A DNA stretch of 64,000 nt from NCBI GenBank assembly GCA_037045685.1, contig JBAOII010000024.1:1-64000 (forward strand), read 5' to 3'. The stretch's first letter is position 1. Each line of letters begins with the position of its first letter. This document shows positions 49,679-59,644 of this stretch, one piece after another. A program made the position numbers and the translations under genes. This stretch comes from Competibacter_A sp037045685. GTDB taxonomy: Bacteria; Pseudomonadota; Gammaproteobacteria; Competibacterales; Competibacteraceae. A model generated the notes under the pieces. That model worked only from the letters and a program-made list of their open reading frames with translations, was not told the origin of the DNA and searched no databases.

Positions 49679-50455
49679 TCAAAGCTGTTCTTGGTATTTC
49701 TGGAAATGTTGCGCCTTGGCTTGACCGATCCAATCGTCCCGCCGAATGCGGCCCGCCGTCTTGATGGCGGCTTCGATCCGGTCGATGCCCGCCTCGTCCA
49801 GCGCGGCCAGTTGCCGGTAGCTGAGGATGCCTTGGGCGCGCAATTTCTTTTCCAGGGCCGGACCGATCCCGACAATCAATTTGAGATCGTCCGGCTGGGT
49901 CGGCGCGGGCGTTTCAACCGGCGCCTCGGCCACCGGGGTCGGCGCAGGTGCGGCGGCGGGCGGCGCCGGCGTTTCGACCAACGCCTCGGCCACGGGGGCG
50001 ACCGCTACCGGTTCGACCGCAGCCTCGTTCGCGGCGGCGGGCGCGGCGGGCGCGGCTTCGGCCACTCGGGAGGCTCGCTCCGCTTCGGCTCGTTCGGCGC
50101 TCGCGAATCCGCTACCCCGTCGCAGAACCGCGAAATATTCATCCCACCACTGGTTTTGGGTCTGCACCCAACGCTGCAACACCTCTTCCATTTGCCGTAC
50201 CCAGACGGTCATGATTTCTGGCGCACCCTTTTCGCGGGCGACCTGATCCACCCATTGCCGCACCCAAGACGCTTCCTGCGCCAGCGTTTTTCTGACCGCC
50301 GCTTCCCAAGTCGCCAGATTCTTCAGATAGGTCTCCCGCCACGCTTCGACCCCCGCCGGCGGCTGGAACGGCACGGCCGAACACAGGCTGTCCCAAAGGC
50401 GTTTCTGGGCTTCGGTCCAGCTTTTGAAGATGTCCTCATTGATCCACGGCTTCAC
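49679..50455 (-). CDS. Phasin-like helical protein with C-terminal helix-hairpin-helix domain
   Basis: This 258-residue protein has three parts. The N-terminal helical region, about 1-115, is rich in Trp and Gln (IFKSWTEAQKRLWDSLCSAV, WEAAVRKTLAQEASWVRQWV) and resembles phasin or PHA-synthase-associated proteins. A Pro/Ala/Val linker (about 125-190) follows, then a C-terminal helix-hairpin-helix segment LKLIVGIGPALEKKLRAQGI. Phasins coat PHA granules, while an HhH motif can bind DNA, so a granule-to-nucleoid link is imaginable (as with PhaM) but unproven. It is 52 bases upstream of asnS on the same strand. Confidence 0.7.
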   Translation of the reverse strand: MKPWINEDIFKSWTEAQKRLWDSLCSAVPFQPPAGVEAWRETYLKNLATWEAAVRKTLAQEASWVRQWVDQVAREKGAPEIMTVWVRQMEEVLQRWVQTQNQWWDEYFAVLRRGSGFASAERAEAERASRVAEAAPAAPAAANEAAVEPVAVAPVAEALVETPAPPAAAPAPTPVAEAPVETPAPTQPDDLKLIVGIGPALEKKLRAQGILSYRQLAALDEAGIDRIEAAIKTAGRIRRDDWIGQAKAQHFQKYQEQL

Positions 50456-50657
50456 TATCGCTACCCTCCACGTTCAACCCAACATTCAGCCGTCAACCCC
50501 GAACCAGCATCATCCAGGATCGCGGATAGTGTCACGAACACAATCTTAGGACCGCGCGGCGGCGGAAGCCACATTTGTTGTTCGCGACCCGCTCCAACAC
50601 GCCAGATTCATCGAGAAGTTATCGGGAATGGCGCAATGCGCGCGGGCGGACGGGCAT

Positions 50658-50666
50658 TGCTATAAT
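50658..50666 (+). promoter_or_regulatory. Extended -10 promoter of cysE
   Basis: TGCTATAAT is a perfect extended -10 element about 62 bases upstream of the cysE start. No -35 consensus is needed for this class and none is seen. Confidence 0.5.
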
Positions 50667-50727
50667 CTCCACCCTTGTCGCCGTTTGGCGCAAGCGGCCT
50701 CTTCACTCAACCCTCTGGAATTTGGCT

Positions 50728-51555
50728 ATGGCGTTTTGGCAACGGCTGCGCGAAGACATCACCTGCGTGTTCGACCGCGATCCGGCCGCGCGCACCGTAT
50801 TCGAGATTCTCGCGGCCTACCCCGGTATCCACGCCGTCTTGTTTCACCGCGTCCACCACGCGCTGTGGAACATGGGCCTGAAATGGCTGGCGCGCTTTCT
50901 ATCGGCCGTAGCGCGCTGGCTGACCGGGATCGAAATTCATCCGGGCGCGAAAATCGGGCGACGGTTCTTCATCGATCACGGCATGGGCGTGGTCATCGGC
51001 GAAACCACGGAAATCGGCGACGATTGCACGCTGTACCAAGGCGTCACCCTGGGCGGCACCAGTTGGAACAAGGGCAAGCGCCATCCCACGCTGGGGAACA
51101 ACGTGGTGATCGGGGCCGGCGCCAAGGTGCTGGGACCGTTCAAAGTCGGCGACAACGCCCGCATCGGCTCGAATTCCGTGGTGATCAAGGAAGTGCCGGC
51201 GAACGCCACGGTGGTGGGCGTGCCGGGCCGGGTGATCGAAGCCGACGAGATCGGCGCGGACGTGCGTCGCGAAATCGCCCGCAAGCTGGGGTTCGACGCT
51301 TACGGCGCCACGCCCGATTTGCCCGACCCGGAAGCGCACGCTATCAACCGGATGCTGGACCACATTCAATCGCTCGATGCCACCCTCCGGCAGCTTTGCA
51401 AGGCGCTGCGGGATGCCGGCATCGATCCCGGAGAGCTGTGCTTGGCCGAGCTGAAGGGCTGTGAATTGCATTCGGCCGCCAGCAAGAACGGCTGGCACGC
51501 CCAACAGGACGACGATGCGGTCAAACCCGACCGGAACGCCGCAGCCTCGGCCTGA
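50728..51555 (+). CDS. cysE: Serine O-acetyltransferase
   Basis: CysE makes O-acetylserine for cysteine synthesis. The 275-residue product has the N-terminal helical region FWQRLREDITCVFDRDPAAR and left-handed beta-helix hexapeptides: IHPGAKIGRRFFIDHGMGVV, IGETTEIGDDCTLYQGVTLG, GAGAKVLGPFKVGDNARIGS. The C-terminal helices extend beyond the usual end. The ATG at 50728 was chosen on family start and TGGA ribosome site. Nine bases downstream is an IscU-like gene and then iscA, the order cysE-isc-like that is common in proteobacteria and links sulfur supply to Fe-S assembly. Confidence 0.95.
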   Translation: MAFWQRLREDITCVFDRDPAARTVFEILAAYPGIHAVLFHRVHHALWNMGLKWLARFLSAVARWLTGIEIHPGAKIGRRFFIDHGMGVVIGETTEIGDDCTLYQGVTLGGTSWNKGKRHPTLGNNVVIGAGAKVLGPFKVGDNARIGSNSVVIKEVPANATVVGVPGRVIEADEIGADVRREIARKLGFDAYGATPDLPDPEAHAINRMLDHIQSLDATLRQLCKALRDAGIDPGELCLAELKGCELHSAASKNGWHAQQDDDAVKPDRNAAASA

Positions 51556-51564
51556 AAGCCCCGC

Positions 51565-51963
51565 ATGCTGGAGTTGAGCGCCGCCGCGCGGGAACATTTC
51601 GAGCATCCGCGCAACGTCGGGACCCTGGAGCCGAGCGAACCGGACGTGGCCGAGGCGCGGGTGGGCGAACCGGCCAGCGGCGACATCCTGCAACTGCATT
51701 TACGAACCGATGGCCGGGGCGCGATCATCGCCGCTCGATTCAAAGCTTACGGCTGCGGCTGGCTGATCGCCTGCGGCTCGCTGCTGACCGAATGCGTCGC
51801 GGGCCGGACGCCGGAAGAAGCCGGGCACTTTCGGCACCGCGAGCTGGTCGAAAAGTTGGCGATACCGCCAGCGAAGCTGCATTGTGCCGTGCTGGCCGAA
51901 ACCGCGCTCAAGGCGGCGTTGCGCGCCCTTGCGGCGAAATCGGCGACCCCTGACAATTCCTAA
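51565..51963 (+). CDS. IscU/NifU-like scaffold protein lacking the first ligand cysteine
   Basis: The 132-residue product aligns with IscU throughout (HFEHPRNVGTLEP; ARFKAYGCGWLIACGSLLTE; AIPPAKLHCAVLAETALKAA). IscU binds its Fe-S cluster with three cysteines. Here the second (Cys64, YGCG) and third (Cys107, KLHC) are kept, as is Asp40, but the first, normally in ACGD, is Ser38 in EPASGDILQL. Two extra cysteines, Cys70 and Cys77, appear. It may be a specialised scaffold or a repurposed one. It lies between cysE and iscA with short gaps, so coexpression is likely. Confidence 0.88.
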   Translation: MLELSAAAREHFEHPRNVGTLEPSEPDVAEARVGEPASGDILQLHLRTDGRGAIIAARFKAYGCGWLIACGSLLTECVAGRTPEEAGHFRHRELVEKLAIPPAKLHCAVLAETALKAALRALAAKSATPDNS

Positions 51964-51985
51964 CCGTTTGACGAGGAACTTAATC

Positions 51986-52309
51986 ATGACGATTACCTTG
52001 ACCGAAAAAGCCGCCGCCCGCGCCCGCGACTACCTTGCCAAGAAGGAACAGGCGCAGGGCTTGCGGCTGGGCGTGCGCAACACCGGCTGTTCCGGCTATA
52101 TGTACACCGTCGGACTCGCCGACACGATCGATTCCGACGATCAGATATTCGAATCGCAGGGCGTCAAGATCGTGGTCAGCACCAAGAATTTGCCTTACCT
52201 GGAAGGCATGGAAGTGGATTACGCCAAGCAGGGGCTCAACGAGGGTTTTCGCTTCAACAACCCCAATGCCAAAGAAATGTGCGGCTGCGGGGAAAGCTTC
52301 AGCGTCTAA
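51986..52309 (+). CDS. iscA: HesB/IscA-type iron-sulfur assembly protein
   Basis: This 107-residue A-type carrier has the three conserved cysteines at the same positions as E. coli IscA: Cys35 in NTGCSGYMY, and Cys99 and Cys101 in EMCGCGESF. It begins MTITLTEKAAARARDYLAKK. GAGG lies eight bases before ATG 51986. It carries iron or Fe-S clusters to target proteins and follows the IscU-like gene by 22 bases. No iscR, iscS, hscA or fdx gene is seen here, so this is not the complete isc operon. Confidence 0.94.
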   Translation: MTITLTEKAAARARDYLAKKEQAQGLRLGVRNTGCSGYMYTVGLADTIDSDDQIFESQGVKIVVSTKNLPYLEGMEVDYAKQGLNEGFRFNNPNAKEMCGCGESFSV

Positions 52310-52419
52310 ACAACGCGTTTCCCCTCGGACCCGCCCAGCACCCGCCCAAAACCAACCGGATTGGCGGACTCGGAAATGCTGGATATAGCGCGGCAGTCGC
52401 GGGAGGAACGCGGATACCG

Positions 52420-53304
52420 ATGAAAACGGATAGCCTGTTTTACCGGCTGTTTCAGGAGTGGCCGGAGCTGGTGCTGGAACTGGCGGGGCTGGAAACATCG
52501 GCCACGGGTTACACGCTGCGCGCCGAGGAGATCAAGCAAACGGGCTTCCGGCTGGATGGCGTGCTGGTCCCACCGGAGGATCGGCCGGACTGGCCGCTGG
52601 TGTTCATCGAGACACAGTTTCAGCACGATCCCGATTTTCACGCCCGCTGGTTCTCGGAACTGTTCCTGTATCTGTACCGGCGTCCGCCGCGCCGGGCGTG
52701 GCGGGCGGTGACGATGTTCCCGAACCGGGCGACGGAGGGAACGGTGGAAGCGGCTTACGAGTTGCTGCTGGACCATCCCTGGATCAAGCGGGTCTATCTG
52801 GAAGAGGCGCTCCGCGAGCCGGCGCCGAGTCGGGGCGTGCGGGTGCTGGGCCTGATTCTAACCCCGCCGGCGGCGGTGGTGGCCGAGGCTCGGGCGTTGT
52901 TGGCGGAAGAACCTGCGGTGGATGGCGGTCCAACCGGCGTGGCGCTGGTGGACTGGGTGGAGACTTTGCTGGTGTACAAACTGCCGCGCCTGTCGCGGGA
53001 GGAGATCAGGAAAATGCTGGACATCTTCAATGTGGAATTGAAACAGACCCGCTTTTATCAGGAGGTGTTCGCCGAGGGCTTGGAGGAAGGCCGGCAGGAA
53101 GGCCGGCAGGAAGGCCGGCAGGAAGGCCGGCAGGAAGGCCGGCAGGAAGGCCGGCAGGAAGGCCGGCAGGAAGGTTGGCGGGAAGAGCGATTGCGCATCG
53201 CCAGGAGCTTGCTGGACGTGATCGCCGATGATCGGTTGCTGGCGGAGAAAACCGGCTTGAGCGTGGTCGAGGTGCGACAATTGCGGGACGCGGCGGGCGA
53301 TTGA
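52420..53304 (+). CDS. DUF2887 (Rpn-like PD-(D/E)XK nuclease/transposase family) protein with GRQE repeats
   Basis: This 294-residue protein has the DUF2887 N-terminus: MKTDSLFYRLFQEWPELVLE, TLRAEEIKQTGFRLDGVLVP, LVFIETQFQHDPDFHARWFS and FLYLYRRPPRRAWRAVTMFP. The D-E-Q core matches PD-(D/E)XK nucleases of the Rpn group, which are recombination-promoting nucleases. Residues about 223-254 are an EGRQ tetrapeptide repeat (seven perfect copies and one variant), encoded by a 12-bp tandem repeat. The C-terminus has a helix LRIARSLLDVIADDRLLAE. Such genes are multi-copy and horizontally mobile in many cyanobacteria and proteobacteria. Confidence 0.82.
   Translation: MKTDSLFYRLFQEWPELVLELAGLETSATGYTLRAEEIKQTGFRLDGVLVPPEDRPDWPLVFIETQFQHDPDFHARWFSELFLYLYRRPPRRAWRAVTMFPNRATEGTVEAAYELLLDHPWIKRVYLEEALREPAPSRGVRVLGLILTPPAAVVAEARALLAEEPAVDGGPTGVALVDWVETLLVYKLPRLSREEIRKMLDIFNVELKQTRFYQEVFAEGLEEGRQEGRQEGRQEGRQEGRQEGRQEGRQEGWREERLRIARSLLDVIADDRLLAEKTGLSVVEVRQLRDAAGD
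53086..53181 (+). repeat. 12-bp tandem repeat (GAAGGCCGGCAG)n in the DUF2887 gene
   Basis: Seven perfect copies of GAAGGCCGGCAG from 53086 to 53169 are followed by a variant copy (GAAGGTTGGCGG). The unit keeps the reading frame (EGRQ), so changes in copy number alter length without a frameshift. It is a likely variable-number tandem repeat. Confidence 0.95.
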
Positions 53305-53356
53305 ATTTGCCTTTGCCGATAGCTTGCCGACAAACGATCTCGGGAACGAGGGGATT

Positions 53357-53800
53357 TCAGGGTCTTGTTTTTCTTCGGGAAGCGATTTCCGGCCCGACCG
53401 TTTTCAGATAGGCCACATGGCTGCCCTTGCCCTGTTGGTGGGCAACATCCACGGGAAGTCTGCCAAGCTTATCGGGGGCCGCAGCATTCGCGCCAGCCTC
53501 GACGAGAATCCTGATCGTCTCCAGATCGCCGTGACCGGCCGCCCAATGCAGAGGCGTATAGCCGTTGGATTCGTGGAAATCGTGCCGCGCGCCGACCGAC
53601 AAGAGGTAGCGAACGGCTTGGACACGACCCCACGCCGCCGCTCCAAACAATGCGGTTTCGCCAATCGAATCCCGCCAGTTCACGTCGGCTCCAGACTCCA
53701 CAAGCCGCCTGACCTCATCGAGATCCCCGGCCCACACGGCAGCGTGTAGCGGAGACTCGGCAGCCCCATCTTTCGCTGTCGAATGTTGGTCAGAATACAC
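53357..53800 (-). CDS. Ankyrin-repeat protein
   Basis: A 147-residue protein made of ankyrin repeats: SPLHAAVWAGDLDEVRRLVE, ETALFGAAAWGRVQAVRYLL and TPLHWAAGHGDLETIRILVE, plus a fourth partial LPVDVAHQQGKGSHVAYLK. The start is GTG at 53800 with GGAGG five bases upstream. It is the last gene after pspA and the giant membrane gene on the minus strand (26-base gap). Ankyrin proteins bind other proteins; the partner is unknown. Confidence 0.85.
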   Translation of the reverse strand: MYSDQHSTAKDGAAESPLHAAVWAGDLDEVRRLVESGADVNWRDSIGETALFGAAAWGRVQAVRYLLSVGARHDFHESNGYTPLHWAAGHGDLETIRILVEAGANAAAPDKLGRLPVDVAHQQGKGSHVAYLKTVGPEIASRRKTRP

Positions 53801-53826
53801 AGGCGCCTCCAAAAAATTCCCCGTTC

Positions 53827-56800
53827 TCACTCCCACGCCGCCAGATCGGCTCGCACGATCCGAATCCGTTGCATGATCGCTTCCCGCTTGAGGTTGAACA
53901 CCACCATCCCGACCGTGATGACCGTCCCCAGCCCGATCAGAATCAGCGCGCGGCTCATGGCCTGCTCGGGATAGAAGCGGGCCAGTTGCCCGGCCACGTT
54001 CAGCACCAGAAACGCCACGCCGGCATACAGGAAGGCGCGCACCCGCAGAGCGATACCGAGAATGATGCCGGTCAAAGCCAGCGCCAGCGCCAATACAAAT
54101 ATCCACAGTTCCGGCCGCAAAAACACGTCCAGCCCCGCCCCGGCGTACAGCGCGCTCAACGCTGCCAACCGCGCCCCGCTCAGCACCTTTGGCCGCAGTT
54201 CCCGCCGGTGCAGATGCAGCAGCGCCAGCACCGACACCGCCGCCGGCACGATGTAAAGCTGCCACAGCCCGTAGCGATCCGCCCACAGCGGCGCCCACAG
54301 ATAAACCGCGCCGTTCAGCGCCAGCACGCCCAGATACAGCGGCAACGGATTGCGCAGCGTGCCGGCCAGCGACAGATACAGCACGGCAGCGGCCAGCAAC
54401 GCACCGCCGGTCCACGACGAGGCCAGTTGCCACGGCACGGTCGCCAGCGCCAGCAACGGCAGCAGCAAGGCCAGATGGTAGAGCGGCCGGGAACCGGTGA
54501 ACTGGTGCAGCAGGAACACGGCGTAAGCGGCGGCCATCAGCGCGGCGGTGTCGCCGACCCCGAACGGCGCCAGCCCCAGCGTCACCAGCCGACCGTAAGC
54601 CGCCAGCAAGCCCAACAACAAGGCGGTCGAGTAAACCCACTTAGATTCATCCGGCCGCCGCCAAGCCGCTATCCCCGCCCGACCCGCCAGCAACAGCAGC
54701 GCCGCGCCCGCCGCCAGCGGATCGACCGCCGCGCCGAAATGCCAGGGCACCGGTCCCCACCCGGCCCGATACGCCAGCACGGCGTAGGCGTGCAACCCCA
54801 GCCACGCCAGTCCAAGAACCAGCAACCAGGGGATCGACCCGATCAGCGATTGTTCCAGCTCGAACACCCGGCCAGCCCGCTCCTCGTCCGCCCGAACCGC
54901 CGCACCATTCAGCCAAGCATCCAGCTTCGGCCGGGCGACTTCCGAGCGCCAGCCACAACAGCACGGTCTGCAAGGCGTACCAAGGCGCCAAACCCAGCAG
55001 CGACGCGGGCGCGAACGGCGCGGCATCCGCCAGCCAGATCGCGTAACCGCCGAGCAATGCCAGCAACAGCCCCAGCTTCAAGCGAACCGATTGCCCCTGC
55101 CACCAGCCCTGCGCCAGCGTCACCGCCGCCAGGGCGAATAAAGTCGCGGTCGCGCCGACCCCGCTGAAGCCGGGAACGACGAACAGCAGCGCGACGCTCG
55201 CGGCGGGCAGCAACGCCAACCACAGTTCCAAGCGCGGAACGCCACACCGCCCGCCGATAAGGCCCATAGCGCCAGACCAGCAACAGCGCGCCATCCCACA
55301 GCGCGACCGCCGGCGGCAGCCACGCCAGGGGCAACCTCAGCTTGAACCAGATCGCGACCGCCACCGCCTGCAAAGCCAGCAGCAAGACATGCGCTTGCGG
55401 CGCTTCGGGACGGCGCTTGAGCGCATGTCCGGCGGTCGCCGCCAGCAGTAACGCGACGCCGACCAATCCCCACAGCACAGATCCCGACACCGGGGTAGAC
55501 CAGAGCAAACCGAACTCCAGCCAGCCGACGACGCGCCAACACCACCAGCAACGCCGCGAACGGCAGCCAGAACAGCGGTTCCGCCAAATCGTTTCGCCGC
55601 CAGCCCAGCCAGCGCGCCAGCGTCCCGCCATACCGGCGCCACAGCGGGATCAACAGGAACAACAGATTCAGCCAGACCAGCGCGGCGGCGCATCCGCCTA
55701 TCACAGCACCCGCACCGCGCCCTCTCCACCATTCCAGTTCGATTCCAGCCAGCAAACCGCCGGCCGTCAGCGTCGCGACCGCCAGCCACGCCATGCCCGG
55801 CCACGCCGTATTCCGCAACAGCAGGAACAGGTACGGAGCCAGCATCGCCAGCGCGGCGGCGAGCGAGAAAGCGTTATCCATCCATCCGAGCACACTTCCG
55901 CCCAACACGAAGACCAACCCCAGCACCGGCCAGAATTCCGGCGCGACCGCCCAGCCCGGCCGGCGAACGTTCCAGCGCGGCAACAGCCAATTGCCGCCGA
56001 ACCAGAGCGCGTAACCCCAAGCGCTGGCAACCAAAATATCATCTCGCCAACCGAAACCCGCTCGCGCCGCCAAATTCCAGATCAGCCCGCTCAGCAGCAG
56101 CGGTAGACCAAGACCGCGCCACGCCGACGCATTCGGCCACGGCCGCGCCACCGGGAACAGCGCCACGCAGAGCAACGCCAGCAACCCCGGCAGGCGGGAA
56201 TCGCCCGCCAACCCGGCGAGCGTCGCCCCGGCCAGCGCCAGCAGATACAGCAGCGTGCTCGTCCACTGCAACGGCGCGCGCCAGTACGCCAGCGGCGCGG
56301 CTTTTTCCGACTCCAGCCCGACCCGCGCCAGCGCCATGAGCAAGCTCAAAACTACGTTGAGCAGCGGTTGCCCCAAGCCAAACAAGCCGGACGACGCCCA
56401 CCCCGCCTCGACCAGCCAGGCCGCGACCGTCAACGCGATCAGCGCCGCGTAGGCGTGCAGCTCGGATCGGTAATGCCAGCCCGCCAGCACGAACAGCAAC
56501 AAACCGAGCAAAATCGCCGGCAACACGCCCGATACCGGCGCTCCCAACAGCGCCAGCGCCGGACTGGCCGCGACCGGTGCCGCCGCGACCAGCAGGGCGC
56601 AAGCGTGCAAGCTCTCCTCCACCTGCCGGCCGCCGCCCGCGCCGCCGGGGACCGTGAAGCCCAATACCCGCTGCCAGCCGCCAAGTCGCAGGCTGGGCCA
56701 GCGCGGCGACGCTCGACCGCCAGACCAGCAAGGCGTACAGCACCGCCGCCGCGCCGAGCCACGGCAGGGGGAATCCCAGCCGCTCCAACCCGGCCAGCAG

Positions 56801-59567
56801 CCCGGCCAGCCCCAGCGCAAACGGCAGCGCGACCCAGCGGAACAGATGAAAATAGCCGATCAGCAGCAAGCCGCTGATCACCCCCAACCCCGCCGTCGCC
56901 GGCCATTTCGCCGATACGTCCCCATCCACCAGCAATCGCGAGCCGAGTTGCATCAGCCCAACCGCCCACAGCAAGGCCATGGCCTGCTCCAGCGGTTGAC
57001 GGATCAAGGCCGCAAGGGATCGGGAATCGGATTCATCCTCCGAGGCGGATAGCGAATCATCGGCGCTATCGAGCAGCAAGGCTTGACGCACCCGGTCGCG
57101 CCAGTTCAGCCGCCACAGGAACACCCACAATCCCGCGACCAATGCAAACTCGATCAGGCCGGTGCTCGGTCCTGGAAAGAAACCGCGCTTGACCAGCACC
57201 CCCGTTCCAGCCGCGCAAGCCAGCACGCCGTAAAATAAAATCTGCCGGCGCAAACCCAGGCTCAGCCACAGCAGCAGCGCGCCCGCCAGCGCCAGCAACA
57301 GGATCGGCTCCGGGCGACCGAGCAGCGTCGGCCACAGCGTCATCCCGGCCAGCGCCAGCGCCAGCGCCACGTTCGCCAGCGCGCCGGTCACCCACACCGA
57401 GCGGCTGACCGGCGTTTGCCGGCGGTCGTGCAAACCCAGCGCGGCCCACAACGCCGCCAGCGCCAGCCAGCCGTAAGCGGTTTGCATGGCCCAGCCCGAC
57501 CCGAGCCAATGTGGCCCGTAAGCCACCGCCACCGTGGCGAGCCCCACCACGCCAAAATCCGCATAAGCCCAGCGCGGATTCGCGTCCGGCAAGGACAGCG
57601 CCGACCGCACGGCGAAATAAGCCAGCCCGGCCATCGTCGCGGCGGTTGCGAAACCCAGCCAGCCGGGCGAGTTCGACACCAAGCTCCAAGCGGTCAGCCC
57701 GACCAGCAGCAGGCCGAGCGTCATCAGGCATTGCAAGGCGATGGCCCGCGAGCGCGACCCCGCCCAACGGCCACACCCCAGCAGCGCCAGCAAACCGGGT
57801 TGCGCGGCTAGCCCATGCCAAGCCGGCGGCACGAAATGCAGCAGGCCGAACCCGTACAGCCCGGCGACGCAGCCGAACAGCAGGTACAGCGGCGGCAAGG
57901 TCCGATAGCGCCACGTCATCCAGCCGTACAGCAGCGCGCCCATGGCCAGCGTCAGCAAGGTCGCGGGCGTGGCCTGAAGCGCCACCGCCACCGCCACCGC
58001 CGACAAGCCATAAAGGGCGAAGCTGAACCGGGACAGGAAGGTGTATTTGTTCACCCACTCCTTGAACGCGGCGTCCACCGGGAACAGCAACCCGCACAGC
58101 GCCATCAGGAACGGCCCCGAATAACCGGCGGGCAACCGGTCCGGCCACAGCCAAGTCAGATGAACGAACGACACCGTGGCGGTGTAAACCAGCATCCCGG
58201 CAGCGTAATAGGTGGTCAGCCGCCGATCCACGAACAGGCGCCGCAACCACTCGCCCGAGAACGTCCATAGCCCGTAGCCGAGCAATCCCAGCAACACCGC
58301 ATGTAGCGCCGCCAGCGCCTGCCAGCTCGGCGCGAACCCGGCCAGCGGCGCGGCCAGTTGCACCCCGGCCAGCGCCGTCAACAGCCGCGCATAGCGCCCC
58401 GCCAACGCCCGATCCATGAGGGCGCCACTCAAAGCGGCCGCCCAAGCGAAAGCCGCCAAGGTAGCCGCCGCAACTAGCAGGCTAACGATCAACAACAGCG
58501 AATCGCCTCGACTGGCGATCACCAGTCGCACGGCGACCGCCAGCACCAGCGGCGCCAGCAACATCCCGAGCGTCAACAACATGCTGCTGGCGACGACCAG
58601 TTCGGCGCGCTTTCGGCGGAACTGATAACCGGCCCAGACCAGGAAAGCGCTGGCGCCGAACAAACTGGCGAACACCACCAGGGCATTGACGAAGCCGGAG
58701 GTGTTGGCGATCAGAAACAACGCGCCGGCGATGAAGCAGAAGCCGCCGACGAACCACCCGATGTTTTGGGCGAGAAACGGGGCGATCAGCTTCGGCCAGC
58801 CGGATATGGCGTGCAACGCTCTTTCCAGCGGACTGGGCGGCGGCGGCCGCCAGTCGGCGGCATCGACCGCGACGACTCCGGGGACCGGTTTTAGAGAGGG
58901 AGGCGCCGGCTTCGGGACCGGTCGCGGAGCAAGACGCTCCGCCGGCTCTGGGCGAGGACCGGAAACCGGCGATGCGGGAGGAAACGGCGGCGGCTCCATG
59001 GGAGCCAGCGGCCACGATACCAGCGCCGGCAGCGGCGGAGTCGTCGGCGACGCATCGCCGGGGGCAATCGCTGGGGACTCTTTTGCGGGGACTGGCGGCG
59101 CGGCGGGTTTCGGCGCGGCGGGCGACCACGGCGGCGGTCCCGGTGGGTTTTCCAAAGACTTGCGCCAACAGGCTCCACGCCAAGGCGCGGCGGCGTAGCC
59201 AGACCTCGCTACCCGGCCGAGCGCCGCCCTCGTGCAGATGCCGCTCCAAAAGTCGATTCAACTCGCCGGTCAGTTGCCGGTGCCGGTCTTCCGTCAATTC
59301 GCCGGAATCCAGCAATCGCTGCAATTCCAACCGCAGCAACAGCAGGTTTTCCAGATCGACCGGGGCGTACCGCGAATTGCCGCCCACCATTCCGGTTCCC
59401 AACGGAGTTGAATGAACCGCCGTCGGCGCCGGTTCGCCCCCGCGTTGACTGGCGAGTTGGTCGCGCACCACCCGGACCTGACGGCGGGCAACGATGAGCG
59501 CGATCAGCAGAATGACCGGCGAAACCAGCCACAGCACCGCGACCAGAATCAAAAACGTCCAGTCCAT
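53827..59567 (-). CDS. Giant polytopic membrane protein, five single-base frame breaks
   Basis: Five overlapping minus-strand frames form one protein of about 1911 residues once five extra bases are removed (near 59148-59151, 56660-56710, 55521-55540, 55230-55250, 54940-54955). It starts MDWTFLILVAVLWLVSPVIL (ATG 59567 with GGAGAG), has a coiled segment (LLRLELQRLLDSGELTEDRH), a Pro-rich linker and then dozens of hydrophobic helices such as NIGWFVGGFCFIAGALFLIA and LALAGATLAGLAGDSRLPGL. It ends AIMQRIRIVRADLAAWE. I do not recognise a characterised family; it resembles large uncharacterised membrane proteins of the DUF2339/DUF2157 kind. It follows pspA, suggesting a membrane-related role. Confidence 0.7.
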
Positions 59568-59644
59568 TATTCACTCTCCATCCACGGCAATCACGAGAAG
59601 CCGCTTCTTATCCCCGCCTTCCGCCCCAAACCCCGAATCTTTGT

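Noticed and set aside
47392..49764. 790-codon plus-strand frame across kinase, relic and asnS
   Set aside because: It is antisense to asnS and to the kinase 5' region, both with full motif support. No recognisable domain.
53086..53181. CRISPR-like array
   Set aside because: The 12-bp units are directly adjacent with no spacers and lie inside a coding frame.
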